In this document: positions 5,628 through 6,524 of the stretch, piece after piece | Layout: the number at the start of each line of letters is the position of its first letter | Position numbering within the stretch: the stretch's first letter is position 1 | Assembly (NCBI GenBank): GCA_003644335.1 | Contig: QNCB01000079.1 | Span: 1-6,524, forward strand | Length of the DNA: 6,524 bases | Source: Planctomycetota bacterium | Lineage (GTDB): Bacteria > Planctomycetota > Phycisphaerae > SM23-33 | Reading direction: 5' to 3' | Translations under genes and position numbers: made by a program | Notes under the pieces: generated by a model | What the model was told of the DNA's origin: nothing | The model's input: only the letters and a program-made list of their open reading frames with translations | Databases searched by the model: none

Positions 5628-6524
5628 TTAAAGAACGCCCCATGTGGACGTTCCATCTGCCTCACAGACATAGTAAATACCGGCTGCCGTATCCTTGTAG
5701 ATCTGACCCGCATATCCTATCACAGGAACAACTCGAGGGTCACCTATACCCGAAACAAACGGTGGGATTGCGAGTTTTTCTGCAAGCCTATCAATCGCTC
5801 CTGAGATCGTCGTAGGAATCGGCAAATCCCAATCGCTCGGGTTACCTGGGGTATACCCGTACTCCACCCATCCACGCTCGATGCGAGCCCACGACCAATC
5901 CAATACCGGAGAATTACCATTAATGTAGCAATCACCCCCTGAACCTACAGTGAATCCAACAACCCGAAGCCACATTCCCCCAGCAATTTCCAACTCAACA
6001 GGAGGGAGAGTCAACGACCCATGGTCATCCAAAACACCGTGGATAGTATCGAATGATTTTGTTTCAATGTAATCATTCCAAGTAGACCCACTATCTGTAG
6101 AATATTGCCAACATGCCCCTACGGAATCTCCATCAAGCAGCATCGAAGTAACCTGCTCAAAGGAAAGATTATATGAAAGCCGATAGACGTCCGCATGATC
6201 AACACGTACTACCCCGCCCCCTAAAAACGTGTAAGCCCCGTCTATGATAGGAGTTGCCGCAAAGGGCATTACAGCAGGTGCTGCTTCCGTAAACCCATTT
6301 AAGTTTATTGAACCACAAGTCTGCATTTGCACACGGTCATAATTGGCAATACCTGCAGCATTAATGGGGACCCAGACCGGGACCGATTCTGTTCCTGTAT
6401 TGAGGTAAAGCGCAGGAGTACCACTTGGAAGTGGAATGACAACAAACGTCGACCCTCGAGTATACCCTTCACCTCCTCCTGGAAGTGCCGGACCAGCACT
6501 CTGCTTCATCTGGGCTACCGAAGG
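5628..6524 (-). CDS. Tail-fibre or appendage protein, probably 5'-truncated by the window edge, with TNF/C1q-like jelly-roll core
   Basis: The frame is open to the right edge (PSVAQ precedes the first ATG at 6509) and no ribosome binding site is visible before that ATG, so the true start may lie outside. Counting from that Met there are 293 residues. Residues 1-50 are Gly/Pro-rich and then beta-like (GGGEGYTRGSTFVVIP, ALYLNTGTESVPVWVPI). Residues ~95-212 look like a beta jelly roll of the TNF/C1q type: VRVDHADVYRLSYNLSF near the start, a Gly/Ser-rich middle, then LEIAGGMWLRVVGFTV and a closing strand SPVLDWSWARIER. Residues 230-248 (IPTTISGAIDRLAEKLAI) match a 'xAxDRLAxxL' linker I associate with phage tail proteins. 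The last 30 residues carry YKDTAAGIYYV and DGTSTW, the same short motif as at the end of the next gene. The jelly-roll call is by eye. It probably binds host-surface sugars or forms part of a fibre. Its 5' half is more AT-rich in one counted block (6061-6120). Confidence 0.82.
   Translation of the reverse strand, partial: PSVAQMKQSAGPALPGGGEGYTRGSTFVVIPLPSGTPALYLNTGTESVPVWVPINAAGIANYDRVQMQTCGSINLNGFTEAAPAVMPFAATPIIDGAYTFLGGGVVRVDHADVYRLSYNLSFEQVTSMLLDGDSVGACWQYSTDSGSTWNDYIETKSFDTIHGVLDDHGSLTLPPVELEIAGGMWLRVVGFTVGSGGDCYINGNSPVLDWSWARIERGWVEYGYTPGNPSDWDLPIPTTISGAIDRLAEKLAIPPFVSGIGDPRVVPVIGYAGQIYKDTAAGIYYVCEADGTSTWGVL

Overview
The window is a piece of the genome of a tailed double-stranded DNA bacteriophage (Caudoviricetes) or of a prophage. 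All real genes lie on the minus strand and read from the right edge to the left. Seven genes fill the window almost end to end. Successive gaps are 18, 31, 9, 3 and 3 bases, and the last junction is a one-base TAATG overlap, so this looks like one late structural operon with translational coupling. I see no RNA gene, CRISPR array, mobile element, promoter or terminator, and no gene-free stretch longer than about 30 bases. The host cannot be named from this sequence.

The right two-thirds (about 1127-6524) is a tail-fibre or receptor-binding module of four genes. In transcription order these are a fibre or appendage protein cut by the right edge, with a probable jelly-roll core; a 455-residue fibre protein with typical phage-fibre repeats; a 456-residue fibre protein that starts with the same ~65-residue N-terminal module but has a wholly different body and tip; and a 567-residue fibre protein with two copies of a beta module that also occurs once in the 456-residue protein. 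The proteins look assembled from a small set of exchangeable parts.

The left part (1-1123) holds three smaller genes: a 142-residue protein that looks like an immunoglobulin-like virion protein, a 166-residue mainly helical protein I cannot place, and the first 63 codons of a further gene that may encode a tail or baseplate component. Their position immediately after the fibre genes suggests baseplate or tail-tip parts or assembly factors, but this is inference from context.

The most notable points are the tandem fibre genes sharing a putative anchor with a calcium-loop-like motif, the spread of small modules across neighbouring genes, and a run of seven G in the hinge of the 567-residue fibre, where slippage in either direction would remove the C-terminal domain. 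Nothing here proves a wholly new type of system; the interest is in a modular, possibly branched or multi-receptor, adhesion apparatus.
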